The notes under the pieces were generated by a model that was not told where the DNA came from, ran no database searches, and saw only the letters and a list, made by a program, of their open reading frames with translations. Shown here piece by piece: positions 43,386 to 50,898 of a stretch of DNA of 64,000 bases. The DNA is from Bacteroidota bacterium (GTDB lineage: Bacteria > Bacteroidota > Bacteroidia > Bacteroidales > JAGONC01). The stretch is from the NCBI GenBank assembly GCA_026391695.1, contig JAPLDP010000021.1:78125-142124 (forward strand), in the 5' to 3' direction. The position numbers and the translations under genes are program-made. Numbering within the stretch: the stretch's first letter is position 1; the number at the start of each line of letters is the position of its first letter.

Positions 43386-44396
43386 TTATTCGGTTTTGTA
43401 TTGTTGGAATGCTTTTTCCAGCCCATCACGGATGGTCTTCACTAGACCTTCCGGCTCTAGCACTTTCACCGCAGATCCCCACCCCCAGATAAAATTGATA
43501 AGTTCCGACGTCAGTGCGACATTTAATTTAATGATCACCCGTTCATCGTTCTCTTCAATGATTTCCTGCGACTCATGCAACGGCTGTGTGATGAGATACT
43601 GTGCTTCCGGTTTATTAAATGACAGCAACACCTTACTTGGAACAGGCGGTGTGGCAAAGACGCCGATGGTGTGCCTGAAAAACTCTTCCGGGCTGAATCC
43701 GCTTGCCACATAATCCTTTTCCATGTTTTTTTCAATCGACATGATCCTGTCAAATCCATAAATCCTGATATCCTTAAATTCATCATGCAATCCTACAAGG
43801 TACCACCGGTTCCTGTATTCCTTCAGCAAATAGGGATGTATGACATGCGTATGTGAATGGTCAGAATAGAACGACTGATACCGGATGTTGACCACCTGTT
43901 GCGCCTTGATCATGGTGATCAGTTCTTCGAGGTACTCGCTGCCTTTCACAAAAGGCACCTTCTCCAGGTCAATGAAGTCAAGCGGCTCTTTATCCTTCTC
44001 TATGCGACGAATATTTACAATGTCGATGACCTTCTGCACATTGCCCGAATATTTGCTGAACAGCTCAACATTCTTGAACTGGTTGAGGATGGCTGCGGCA
44101 AATTTCAGTGATTCCATCTCATCACTGTTGATGGGCAAAGCATCGATGGAATAGCCCGGATCTTCATAATAATAGGCCCTTTTGATCCTGTCGTAACGGA
44201 TGGGTGCATTATAGCCTAGGTGCCGGTCGTAGCGCATGGCATTGATATCGCCTGCAATAGTCCTGCTGCCAAGCGGATGGATGTCAAGCGCATTCTCACA
44301 CGCAGCGATGAGCTGCTCTTTTGTGACATAGGAATAATCGAGGAGACATCGGTTGATGACCCTGTACCTGATAAGTGCTTCCTTGTTCTTAGGCAT
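43386..44396 (-). CDS. WYL-domain transcriptional regulator
   Basis: A 336-residue regulator with an N-terminal winged helix (about residues 1-70, R-Y-R-V-I-N-R-C-L-L). A linker leads to a WYL domain, where the family mark appears as R-W-Y-L-V-G-L-H-D-E-F-K-D-I-R-I-Y-G-F-D-R-I near residue 195. A C-terminal dimer domain ends with V-L-E-P-E-G-L. WYL domains sense nucleic acids or nucleotides and often control defence genes. It is divergent from an AAA ATPase gene 88 bases away, its likely target. Confidence 0.88.
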   Translation of the reverse strand: MPKNKEALIRYRVINRCLLDYSYVTKEQLIAACENALDIHPLGSRTIAGDINAMRYDRHLGYNAPIRYDRIKRAYYYEDPGYSIDALPINSDEMESLKFAAAILNQFKNVELFSKYSGNVQKVIDIVNIRRIEKDKEPLDFIDLEKVPFVKGSEYLEELITMIKAQQVVNIRYQSFYSDHSHTHVIHPYLLKEYRNRWYLVGLHDEFKDIRIYGFDRIMSIEKNMEKDYVASGFSPEEFFRHTIGVFATPPVPSKVLLSFNKPEAQYLITQPLHESQEIIEENDERVIIKLNVALTSELINFIWGWGSAVKVLEPEGLVKTIRDGLEKAFQQYKTE

Positions 44397-44484
44397 GATA
44401 AATTTTTTTTGCTTTTTCTGAAACCTGCACCATAATGCAGATTCACTGCATTGCCGGCGTGTAATATTGCATCAGATTAAAAAA

Positions 44485-46143
44485 ATGAATATGTATACTA
44501 ACAGTAAAATTAAGGACGACAATTTAACAAAAAATCTCGACAATGTGTATTTGAGAGCTGAAAATTCACAGCTCAACCTGTCATCATTTAAAGATGTGAA
44601 AGATGATCTTGAAAAGTTGACCGGTCTCCTTCATTGCAGTGAAACCCAAGCTATTTTATTTTCGATCATCTTTGGAAAAAGCTTTCATAACAATTGGGTG
44701 ACCATCGATGATATTGCAGAGTTCCTGAATTGCAGCCCGATAAAAGCTGCTGCATGTTTCAATGATTTGCTTCAGCTTCAGAAATTACGGCTCATCCGCA
44801 GGGAAAGAGACAGCCGGATGGAAGGCCTGAGTTCCCTCCGGTTTTACATCACACAGGATGTGTTTGAAGCGATGTTCAGAAACGATGGCCTTAAAACCCC
44901 TGACATGAGTAATCTTGACGTTGTTGCGTTACTTGCCCGAATACGTGAAATCATCGAGGAAAGAAGCAATAATACGTTGACTTCAATTGAAATGGAGGAG
45001 GATATCGAACACATGCTTGACGCCAACAAAGAAAACAACCTCGTCAGGCAGCTGGATAATTATAAACTCCCGCCTGAAGATAAATTCCTCCTCCTTTATA
45101 TGTGTTATGAAGCCCTCAGAGGATACCCGGAAGTCGATCTGGGTTCAGCCAGCAACGAACTTTTCAGCAGCACCAGAGTGAAATTTGAGATGCACAAAGC
45201 CCTGGTCAGAGGAACAAGCCTGCTGATAAAATACGACCTCGTAAAACTCGAAGACGGATTGTTCCGCAACGACAGAAGCGTGTTACTGACTAAAAAAGCC
45301 ATGGATTTATTATTTGATGAAGAACTGGATATTGTAAAAAAGAAAGTGCAGAAGGACCTAATCTCTCCTGATGCCATTGAAGAGAAGCGGCTCTTCTTTG
45401 CTCCGGCTTTGCAGCGTGACCTGGATGACCTGACGCGTATTCTGATGAGAGAACAGTTTTGTGAAGTACAGATGCGTCTTGAAGGATATCACATGCATAA
45501 AGGTGTTGCCATCCTTTTTCACGGAGATCCCGGTACCGGCAAGACTGAATCGGTGTACCAGATCGCAAAGAAAACCGGCCGGCCGCTGATGATGGTCGAC
45601 ATCAGCCAAACCAAAAGCCTGTGGTATGGTGAGTCGGAAAAGCGTGTGAAAGGTATCTTCGACCAGTATGCTTCACTGGTCAACGACAGTGAAGTGACGC
45701 CTGTACTTGTCTTCAACGAAGCTGATGCCGTCCTGTCGCACCGCACTGAAAACAAGACCTCAGCCGTGGACCAGACAGAAAATGCCATACAGAACATCAT
45801 CCTGAATGAACTCGATAACCTCAACGGCATACTGATTGCCACCACCAATCTTGCCGGTAACCTCGATAAAGCCTTTGAACGCCGGTTCCTGTATAAAATC
45901 CGGTTTGAGCGGCCTTCGTGTGAAGCCATGTCCGCTATATGGAAAGATAAAGTTCCCGATCTGATAGATGAAGAATCTCTATTTCTTGCCGGCAACTTTC
46001 CTCTCACCGGAGGACAGATCGACAACGTAGCCCGGAAATACCTGCTGCGCCAGATACTCAACGGCTCAGCGCCTGATATTGAAGAGCTTGCAAAGTTCTG
46101 CCGCGAAGAGACTCTTGAGTTCACCCGAAAGATCGGATTCTGA
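44485..46143 (+). CDS. AAA ATPase with N-terminal winged-helix-like region
   Basis: A 552-residue ATPase. The first ~130 residues look helical and contain a winged-helix-like region (I-D-D-I-A-E-F-L-N-C-S followed by L-Q-K-L-R-L-I). The AAA domain has Walker A G-D-P-G-T-G-K-T-E (about 347) and Walker B V-L-V-F-N-E-A-D-A (about 405), with Asn where the first acidic residue is usual. The F-E-R-R-F arginine finger is at about 465, and a C-terminal lid follows. TTG at 44467 would add six residues; ATG at 44485 is preferred. It is divergent from the WYL regulator. Substrate unknown; a remodelling or defence role is only inferred. Confidence 0.82.
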   Translation: MNMYTNSKIKDDNLTKNLDNVYLRAENSQLNLSSFKDVKDDLEKLTGLLHCSETQAILFSIIFGKSFHNNWVTIDDIAEFLNCSPIKAAACFNDLLQLQKLRLIRRERDSRMEGLSSLRFYITQDVFEAMFRNDGLKTPDMSNLDVVALLARIREIIEERSNNTLTSIEMEEDIEHMLDANKENNLVRQLDNYKLPPEDKFLLLYMCYEALRGYPEVDLGSASNELFSSTRVKFEMHKALVRGTSLLIKYDLVKLEDGLFRNDRSVLLTKKAMDLLFDEELDIVKKKVQKDLISPDAIEEKRLFFAPALQRDLDDLTRILMREQFCEVQMRLEGYHMHKGVAILFHGDPGTGKTESVYQIAKKTGRPLMMVDISQTKSLWYGESEKRVKGIFDQYASLVNDSEVTPVLVFNEADAVLSHRTENKTSAVDQTENAIQNIILNELDNLNGILIATTNLAGNLDKAFERRFLYKIRFERPSCEAMSAIWKDKVPDLIDEESLFLAGNFPLTGGQIDNVARKYLLRQILNGSAPDIEELAKFCREETLEFTRKIGF

Positions 46144-46305
46144 TATTAACTAATGCCATGAAATACAATATCATTTTACCACAATTGGCACAATAGGTCA
46201 CAATAGGATTAGCAATAGGACTACTGTGCCCTAATGTGTCTATTGTGGTTTTATAGAAAAGGGTCTTCGCAGAGAAGCGTACTTTTAAGATATCGAGGGT
46301 GAATA

Positions 46306-46360
46306 ACTCCGTCCTTCAGGGCGGAGTCAAAAAAGACAACACCAAACCGGGCTTTAGCCC
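46306..46360. repeat. two GC-rich hairpins resembling IS200/IS605-type ends
   Basis: ACTCCGTCC-TTCA-GGGCGGAGT (46306-46327) and GGGC-TTTA-GCCC (46349-46360). Such hairpins mark ends of IS200/IS605-type elements and their non-coding derivatives, but no transposase is present. The first, with AAAAAAG after it, could also serve as a terminator for the AAA gene. Confidence 0.45.
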
Positions 46361-46420
46361 AAAACCTTTTGTGATGAACCAGGTTTCTGTTATGCTAATT
46401 GCAAAGTAAAAGGAGATTAT

Positions 46421-47047
46421 ATGAGATTACGTGATTTTTTTAAAAAATCAACTATCAGAAAAATCAAATATCTGAGCCCGGATGGTAAACCCGATATCCC
46501 GGATATGGTATATGTTGCCAAAGGAATATGGTTAGCACAAGCACGTAAGAATGAAGAAAAATTTACTAATCATATACAAGAAAATACAAAAGTATATTCC
46601 TTATCCGGTGATCTGTTAGAAGAAGGAATAAGTCCGGAACAACGTGAGCTATCAAAATATAGAGGCGGGATTATTGTTTTTTCTACCGATGTGAATTGTG
46701 TTCAATTAACAACAAACATAATCACAACCTGGTTTAAGCAGAATTGTGCAACATTTGTCAATCGTTTAATGAAAAATAAAAACATTACGCAATTAATGAT
46801 AAAAAATAAAATACTGAATCAAAAATCGGATTTGGGTTTTAGTGTTGGTCAATTTTTTAAAGGTCATTTTGTAGATCTTAAAACCGGAAAAAAATATAAT
46901 GAAAAATCAATGAGCATTGAACTTATAGGAATGCCAACTGATGTGCTTCCATTAATAGCTACTGCTATTTGTAAGCATTTTGAACAACAAACTGCACTGG
47001 TTAAGGATTTCAATACCGGTAAATTTTATCTGGTGGACGATAAATGA
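46421..47047 (+). CDS. hypothetical protein, 208 aa, accessory region
   Basis: Not recognised. The protein is soluble and basic, without a signal. It has a conserved-looking strand G-G-I-I-V-F-S-T-D-V-N near residue 85 and a hydrophobic helix V-L-P-L-I-A-T-A-I-C near 185. Its codons are AT-rich compared with the core genes. A purine-rich AAAGGAG site precedes the ATG at the normal distance, which is uncommon in Bacteroidota, where such sites are weak. Position right after IS-like hairpins and before a toxin-antitoxin pair suggests an acquired gene. Confidence 0.6.
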   Translation: MRLRDFFKKSTIRKIKYLSPDGKPDIPDMVYVAKGIWLAQARKNEEKFTNHIQENTKVYSLSGDLLEEGISPEQRELSKYRGGIIVFSTDVNCVQLTTNIITTWFKQNCATFVNRLMKNKNITQLMIKNKILNQKSDLGFSVGQFFKGHFVDLKTGKKYNEKSMSIELIGMPTDVLPLIATAICKHFEQQTALVKDFNTGKFYLVDDK

Positions 47048-47131
47048 GAATGATGATATAAATACTAGTTTTTACTCAATCGATATGCCTCATACTAAAA
47101 GAAGACTGCTTTTAAAATATTTTTATTAAAA

Positions 47132-47163
47132 TTTGGTTGATGTTGCCCAAATAGGTAACTTTG
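47132..47163 (+). promoter_or_regulatory. promoter of the first toxin-antitoxin operon
   Basis: TTTG at 47132-47135, 20-base spacer, TAACTTTG at 47156-47163. The ATG is 20 bases further, so the leader is very short. The same -7 word TAACTTTG precedes the second locus (51706-51713). Confidence 0.65.
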
Positions 47164-47182
47164 TTCCGTAACTGAAAAATTT

Positions 47183-47521
47183 ATGCGGACGACTTATGTT
47201 TACGGAAATGATTTTTGGGACTTTTATTACTCTCTAAAGCCAGAAGTTCAAAACAAAATTGATTGGGTAATTGGACTTGTCAGGACATTAAGAATGGTCC
47301 CCGAGAAATTTTTCAAGTGCCTTGAAGGGACCGACGGACTTTTTGAAATAAAAATCAAATTAGGCAGCGACATATATCGGATTTTCTGCTTTTTCGACAA
47401 AGGAAATTTGATAATCCTGCTTAATGGTTTTGAAAAAAAAACTGACAAAACCCCAAAAAATGAAATTGAAAAAGCAGAACGTTTAAAACAAAAATATTAT
47501 GAAGCAAAATCAAGGAAATAA
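47183..47521 (+). CDS. higB: RelE/HigB-type toxin
   Basis: A 112-residue toxin of the RelE/ParE superfamily (HigB-like), predicted to cut mRNA on the ribosome. Typical marks are V-P-E-K-F-F-K-C-L-E-G-T-D-G-L-F-E-I-K near residue 39, then Y-R-I-F-C-F-F-D-K-G and the late L-L-N-G-F-E-K-K-T-x-K-T-P segment. Toxin first and antitoxin second is the HigBA order. The 3' end overlaps the antitoxin start by 23 bases. A broken relative lies at 51718. Confidence 0.87.
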   Translation: MRTTYVYGNDFWDFYYSLKPEVQNKIDWVIGLVRTLRMVPEKFFKCLEGTDGLFEIKIKLGSDIYRIFCFFDKGNLIILLNGFEKKTDKTPKNEIEKAERLKQKYYEAKSRK

Positions 47522-47807
47522 TCTTGTTTCCTGGGACGACCATTTGGATAAAAAATACGGTAAAGTAGGCACACCGACAAGGGATAAATACGAAGAAGAA
47601 TTTGAAAATTTTAAAATAGGTGTACTTATTCAAAAAGCCCGGAAACAACAAAACCTGACACAGGAAGAACTTGCTGTAAAATGTGGGACAACAAAAAACT
47701 ACATTTCAAGGATAGAGAATAATGCCAGCGACATTCGACTTTCGACACTTATGAGAATAATTCGCGAAGGTCTTGGTGGACAACTAAAATTAAGCCTTGA
47801 ACTTTAG
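47499..47807 (+). CDS. higA: HigA-type helix-turn-helix antitoxin
   Basis: A 102-residue antitoxin with an Xre-type helix-turn-helix (L-T-Q-E-E-L-A-V-K-C-G-T-T-K-N-Y-I-S-R-I-E, about residues 53-73). An N-terminal part, W-D-D-H-L-D-K-K-Y-G-K-V-G-T-P, presumably wraps the toxin. It binds and neutralises HigB and represses its own promoter. Overlap with higB suggests coupled translation. It is paralogous to the antitoxin at 51907, which shares the K-Y-G-K-x-G-T-P and Y-I-S-R segments. Confidence 0.88.
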   Translation: MKQNQGNNLVSWDDHLDKKYGKVGTPTRDKYEEEFENFKIGVLIQKARKQQNLTQEELAVKCGTTKNYISRIENNASDIRLSTLMRIIREGLGGQLKLSLEL

Positions 47808-47835
47808 GAACAAATAGCACAAGGCATAACGACCC

Positions 47836-47951
47836 GGCAGCCAGGCGAAGATTAATTTTGATGTGCAAATCCGTCCTTAAAACAGGTGGTACATTTTCCG
47901 TCGGAATGCGGTATAATTTGTCCGGAATAATCAACACTTTGCACTGGTGAT
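47836..47951. repeat. ~115-bp accessory repeat, copy A
   Basis: Begins GGCAGCCAGGCGAAGATTAA and ends near CACTGGTGAT; closely matches copy B at 51516-51630, same orientation. On the minus strand both copies read a short peptide with Y-S-G-Q-I, S-D-G-K-C-x-T-C-F-K, which may be the tail of a lost gene. Copy A follows a HigBA operon. Confidence 0.8.
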
Positions 47952-48052
47952 ATAAATACAAGTGTTTACGCCTTCAAGCGCCACGCAGCCTGACCAGAAG
48001 TTGGGCGGGAGCCTGATATATTGCTAATATTCACACTACAAAGGAGGATACC

Positions 48053-48535
48053 ATGAACAAAACCGTGCTCACTATGATTCTCAGCGGGTTGGTGCTTGTT
48101 TTATCAATTCCAGCATGCACACAACAATCCCCTGAAGAGGCAATCCGAAACCGCGTCAAGCAGTACGAAGCGGCCTATAATGCCGGCGACGCCGATGCCG
48201 TTGCTGCCATTTACGCGATTGATGGAACACATACCTACGCCCTTGGTTTTACACACCGCGGTCGGACCGAGATCGCCAACGGTCTCAAAGAGCAGTTTGC
48301 TGGACCCATGAAAGGGACAAGCATATCTATCACGCCACTTCACATCCGCGCGATTTCGTCTCAAGTCGCTGTAGAGGAAGCGTCTTTTACTTTCTCTGGT
48401 CTAAAAGATGCGAACGGCACGACACTGCCTGCATTCAACGGCCTCTGTCTGGGCGTCTATCAGAAAGACGGTGACCAATGGTTCGCCGTGGCCGTTCAAT
48501 GCATGATTCCACCACCCCCGCCACAATCTGAATGA
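48053..48535 (+). CDS. SgcJ/DUF4440-type SnoaL-like lipoprotein
   Basis: A 160-residue secreted protein with a lipoprotein signal (I-P-A-C, Cys22) and a SnoaL/NTF2-like domain of the SgcJ/EcaC type. Visible are Y-E-A-A-Y-N-A-G-D-A-D-A-V-A-A-I-Y and the late W-F-A-V-A-V-Q-C. The function of such domains ranges from enzymes to ligand binding, so none is assigned. It has a strong AAGGAGG ribosome-binding site (48041-48047) and GC-richer codons than everything around it, pointing to recent import from a non-Bacteroidota donor. The DUF6508-like remnant begins directly after its stop, so it seems to have replaced the front of that gene. Confidence 0.8.
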   Translation: MNKTVLTMILSGLVLVLSIPACTQQSPEEAIRNRVKQYEAAYNAGDADAVAAIYAIDGTHTYALGFTHRGRTEIANGLKEQFAGPMKGTSISITPLHIRAISSQVAVEEASFTFSGLKDANGTTLPAFNGLCLGVYQKDGDQWFAVAVQCMIPPPPPQSE

Positions 48536-48646
48536 CGAAACGACAGGTTCTGTGAAGGAGCATTAGAACATGCTTTTGAGGTCAGAATAATTGAAAGGGT
48601 TTTGATCGCATTAAGGGATAAAGTCAGGAAGGGAGACATTTCTTGA
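48536..48646 (+). pseudogene. 3' remnant of a DUF6508-like gene
   Basis: 37 codons (D-R-F-C-E-G-A-L-E-H-A-F-E near the start, D-K-V-R-K-G-D at the end) match the last part of the intact gene at 52293-52733 almost base for base, and the match continues about 45 bases past the stop. No start codon or front part remains; the DUF4440-type gene abuts it. Confidence 0.85.
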
Positions 48647-48681
48647 GTGCCTTCTGAATAATTTTGATATATGAATTTTTT

Positions 48682-48689
48682 TATATTTG
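48682..48689 (+). promoter_or_regulatory. -7-like element in duplicated segment
   Basis: TATATTTG inside the duplicated flank that also precedes 52877 (TATATTTG at 52770-52777). It could drive the small basic-protein gene at 48777. Confidence 0.4.
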
Positions 48690-48776
48690 GGAAAGCTCTG
48701 AAAATCAGAGAAGAAAATTTGAACCTGATGCTTACTGTAATCTATGCTACATAAAAATAAATTTAAAATAAAAAAA

Positions 48777-48995
48777 ATGAAATTTAAAGAAGAAATTGGA
48801 GAAACCAATATTAATAACGGCCTTATGCATGCAAATTTAGCATATTTACATGGAAAGGAGCGAGCCAGAGCTAAATGCGAAAAAGAACGAGCTGCCAGTG
48901 CTAGACGCGAAAAAAGACGGGTAGCCAGAAGTGAAAAACTCATCCGAATAAGTAAATATTTAAAGACATTTTTTTGCTTGGGAAAAAAGTGCTAA
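48777..48995 (+). CDS. small basic repetitive hypothetical protein, 72 aa
   Basis: Unrecognised. The middle is highly charged and nearly periodic (E-R-A-R-A-K-C-E-K-E-R-A-A-S-A-R-R-E-K), with A-R-x-E-K units every seven to nine residues, probably one long helix. The C-terminus has three Cys (F-F-C-L-G-K-K-C with one earlier Cys in the helix). The frame opens upstream at 48744, but ATG at 48777 (M-K-F-K-E-E-I-G) looks natural. A real gene is not certain. Confidence 0.4.
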   Translation: MKFKEEIGETNINNGLMHANLAYLHGKERARAKCEKERAASARREKRRVARSEKLIRISKYLKTFFCLGKKC

Positions 48996-49081
48996 ACAAT
49001 GAAATTATTATTATTGAAAGCGAAAAGAATACTATCTTGATTAATTTAACCTATAACAACAATAATTAATTCCCATCTGTC

Positions 49082-50326
49082 ATGGAAGAAAAAACCATTA
49101 TACCCTGCCCAAAGTGCGGCACGGAAATTAACGTGAGTGAAGCCCTTTATCACCACCTCACCGATAAGATTAAAAAAGAGTACGACAAAAAATCTGTATT
49201 ACAAGAAAAAGAATGGCAGGATAAACTCGCTGACTTTGAGGTCGAAAAGACGAAGATGAGTGAAACCATCCGCCAGGAGGTTCAGGCTAAACTCCGGAAT
49301 GAAAAATCCATCATGGAAAAAGAAATCCGCAGCCATATTATGGATGAAGCTTCCGAACAGCTTAAATCACTCCGTGAAGAGCTTGATATTAAATCCGGTC
49401 AGGTAAAAGAACTCAATAAGACCAAAGCTGATCTGGAAAGGCTAAAAAGGGAGAAAGAAGAACTACGGGAACAGATTGCAATGGAAAAAGAACAGGAGTT
49501 CACCAGCAAATTAAAGGATGAAAAGCTGAAAATCCAACGACAGGTTGAAGAAGTCAATCTGCTTAAAATACGGGAAAAGGAAAAGCTTATCGAAGATCTG
49601 AAGGATCAGCTCAATGAGGCAAAACGAAGAGCCGATCAGGGCTCTATGCAGCTTCAGGGCGAGATACAGGAACTCGAGCTTGAAGCAAGGCTTAAATCGC
49701 TTTATCCTTATGATGAGATCAACGAGATCAAGAAAGGACAAAAGGGTGCTGATATTATACAAACTGTGCGGACAAAACAGGGAGAAGTGTGCGGCAAGCT
49801 CTATTATGAGAGTAAGCGTACCAAAACATTCGATTACAACTGGCTGCAAAAGCTCCGAGACGATAACCTGGAAAAGAAAGCCGATGTGCTCATCCTGGTC
49901 ACCGAAAAATTGCCTGAAGAAATTGATAAATATGTTTTAAAAGATGGTGTCTGGATATGTTCTTTCGTTGAAATAAGCGGTTTGTCTTTTGTGCTGAGGT
50001 ACGGACTGATACAGGTACATGCCGTAACAACCACACAGCAGGGTATGGAGACGAAAATGGAGTGGCTGTACAATTACCTGACAGGTAAGGAGTTCAAAGG
50101 GCAGTTTGAAGCCATCATCGAAGGTTTTGTGACGCTTCGGGATGGTTACAACGACGAAAAGCTTAAGATGATGAAGATATGGAAGGAGCGCGAGAAGCAA
50201 TTGACGAAGATCCTTGTGAATGCGGTAAATTTTTATGGATCGCTGAAAGGCATTGCCGGCGCATCGATACCCGATATAAAAATGCTGGAAAGCAGTGAAG
50301 CAAAATTGTTGGATGAGATAAAGTAA
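49082..50326 (+). CDS. DUF2130-family protein with zinc ribbon and coiled coil
   Basis: A 414-residue member of the DUF2130 family. An N-terminal zinc-ribbon half-site I-P-C-P-K-C-G-T-E-I is followed by a long coiled coil (about residues 25-205, rich in K/E/L). A C-terminal globular domain has I-N-E-I-K-K-G-Q-K-G-A-D-I near residue 222 and Y-Y-E-S-K-R-T-K-T-F near 242. The last part, with a D in G-A-D-I and E-S-K, looks like a PD-(D/E)XK nuclease core, which would fit a defence or DNA-end role. That reading is mine and unproved. It lies in the accessory region and is intact. Confidence 0.82.
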   Translation: MEEKTIIPCPKCGTEINVSEALYHHLTDKIKKEYDKKSVLQEKEWQDKLADFEVEKTKMSETIRQEVQAKLRNEKSIMEKEIRSHIMDEASEQLKSLREELDIKSGQVKELNKTKADLERLKREKEELREQIAMEKEQEFTSKLKDEKLKIQRQVEEVNLLKIREKEKLIEDLKDQLNEAKRRADQGSMQLQGEIQELELEARLKSLYPYDEINEIKKGQKGADIIQTVRTKQGEVCGKLYYESKRTKTFDYNWLQKLRDDNLEKKADVLILVTEKLPEEIDKYVLKDGVWICSFVEISGLSFVLRYGLIQVHAVTTTQQGMETKMEWLYNYLTGKEFKGQFEAIIEGFVTLRDGYNDEKLKMMKIWKEREKQLTKILVNAVNFYGSLKGIAGASIPDIKMLESSEAKLLDEIK

Positions 50327-50451
50327 TGAACATTGGGATGCCCCATACGAATTACTACCCATGGACTAGGGTTAATATTGGGTATTATTTTGCTGACAGA
50401 CAAGCCTTTTTAGTAATTTTAAGTCTTTAATTGAAGTAAAATTTTGATGCT

Positions 50452-50694
50452 ATGACATTTCAAAAAGATAAACCATTTAATGAGTTACCATTTTTCCGAG
50501 AATTAATTGAAATTTTATGCTCTCAACCTTACTGCAAGATAGGTACACTGGTTGACAAGGGAATTGCTTCCGTCAATACTGCAAGTAAATATCTGAACCG
50601 GCTGGCTGAAATGGGTATTTTAATACCGGTCAGGGAAGGCACAGAAACATTATTTTTAAATAAGCAATTGTATGAGATATTGGCAAGAGCATAA
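50452..50694 (+). CDS. stand-alone winged-helix ORF resembling the C-terminus of Fic proteins
   Basis: The 80 residues match the C-terminal winged helix often found after Fic domains (F-R-E-L-I-E-I-L-C-S-Q-P-Y-C-K-I, then A-S-K-Y-L-N-R-L and a final L-F-L-N-K-Q-L-Y). The Fic catalytic part (H-P-F-x-x-G-N-G-R) is absent here and upstream. It may be the surviving end of a deleted Fic gene or an independent small DNA-binding protein. A dense array of TGCACAA motifs follows its stop immediately. Confidence 0.55.
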   Translation: MTFQKDKPFNELPFFRELIEILCSQPYCKIGTLVDKGIASVNTASKYLNRLAEMGILIPVREGTETLFLNKQLYEILARA

Positions 50695-50699
50695 CATTA

Positions 50700-50829
50700 T
50701 GCACAATTATTTAAACTTTTTGTGCAAGGCGATGAAGTAGTGCACAAATGCTGTGCATTCAAACCCACTTATGCACAAATATCGTATTTTTTTGTGCAAA
50801 TACTGTCCCTTGTGCACAGTGACAGTGCA
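50700..50829. repeat. phased array of TGCACAA/TTGTGCA motifs
   Basis: Eight occurrences of the word or its complement start at 50700, 50720, 50741, 50752 (TGTGCA), 50772, 50792, 50810 and 50825 (GTGCA). Most spacings are 18-21 or 11 bases, i.e. near whole helical turns, and the first six alternate in direction. No gene overlaps it. This looks like a multi-site protein-binding array. Confidence 0.75.
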
Positions 50830-50898
50830 TAGCAGATTTCATTTTTGATATATGGATTTTTTATAGTTGGATGAGATTAAAAAGCTAAAAAGAATATC

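Noticed and set aside
45519..46124. 201-codon frame opposite the AAA ATPase
   Set aside because: Shadow of the conserved AAA domain on the other strand; Ser/Arg-rich composition typical of antisense frames.
47836..47951. integron attC site
   Set aside because: No matching core sites or paired inner boxes could be found, and no integrase is in the window.
50700..50829. CRISPR array
   Set aside because: Repeated word is only seven bases, direction alternates and there are no equal spacers or cas genes.
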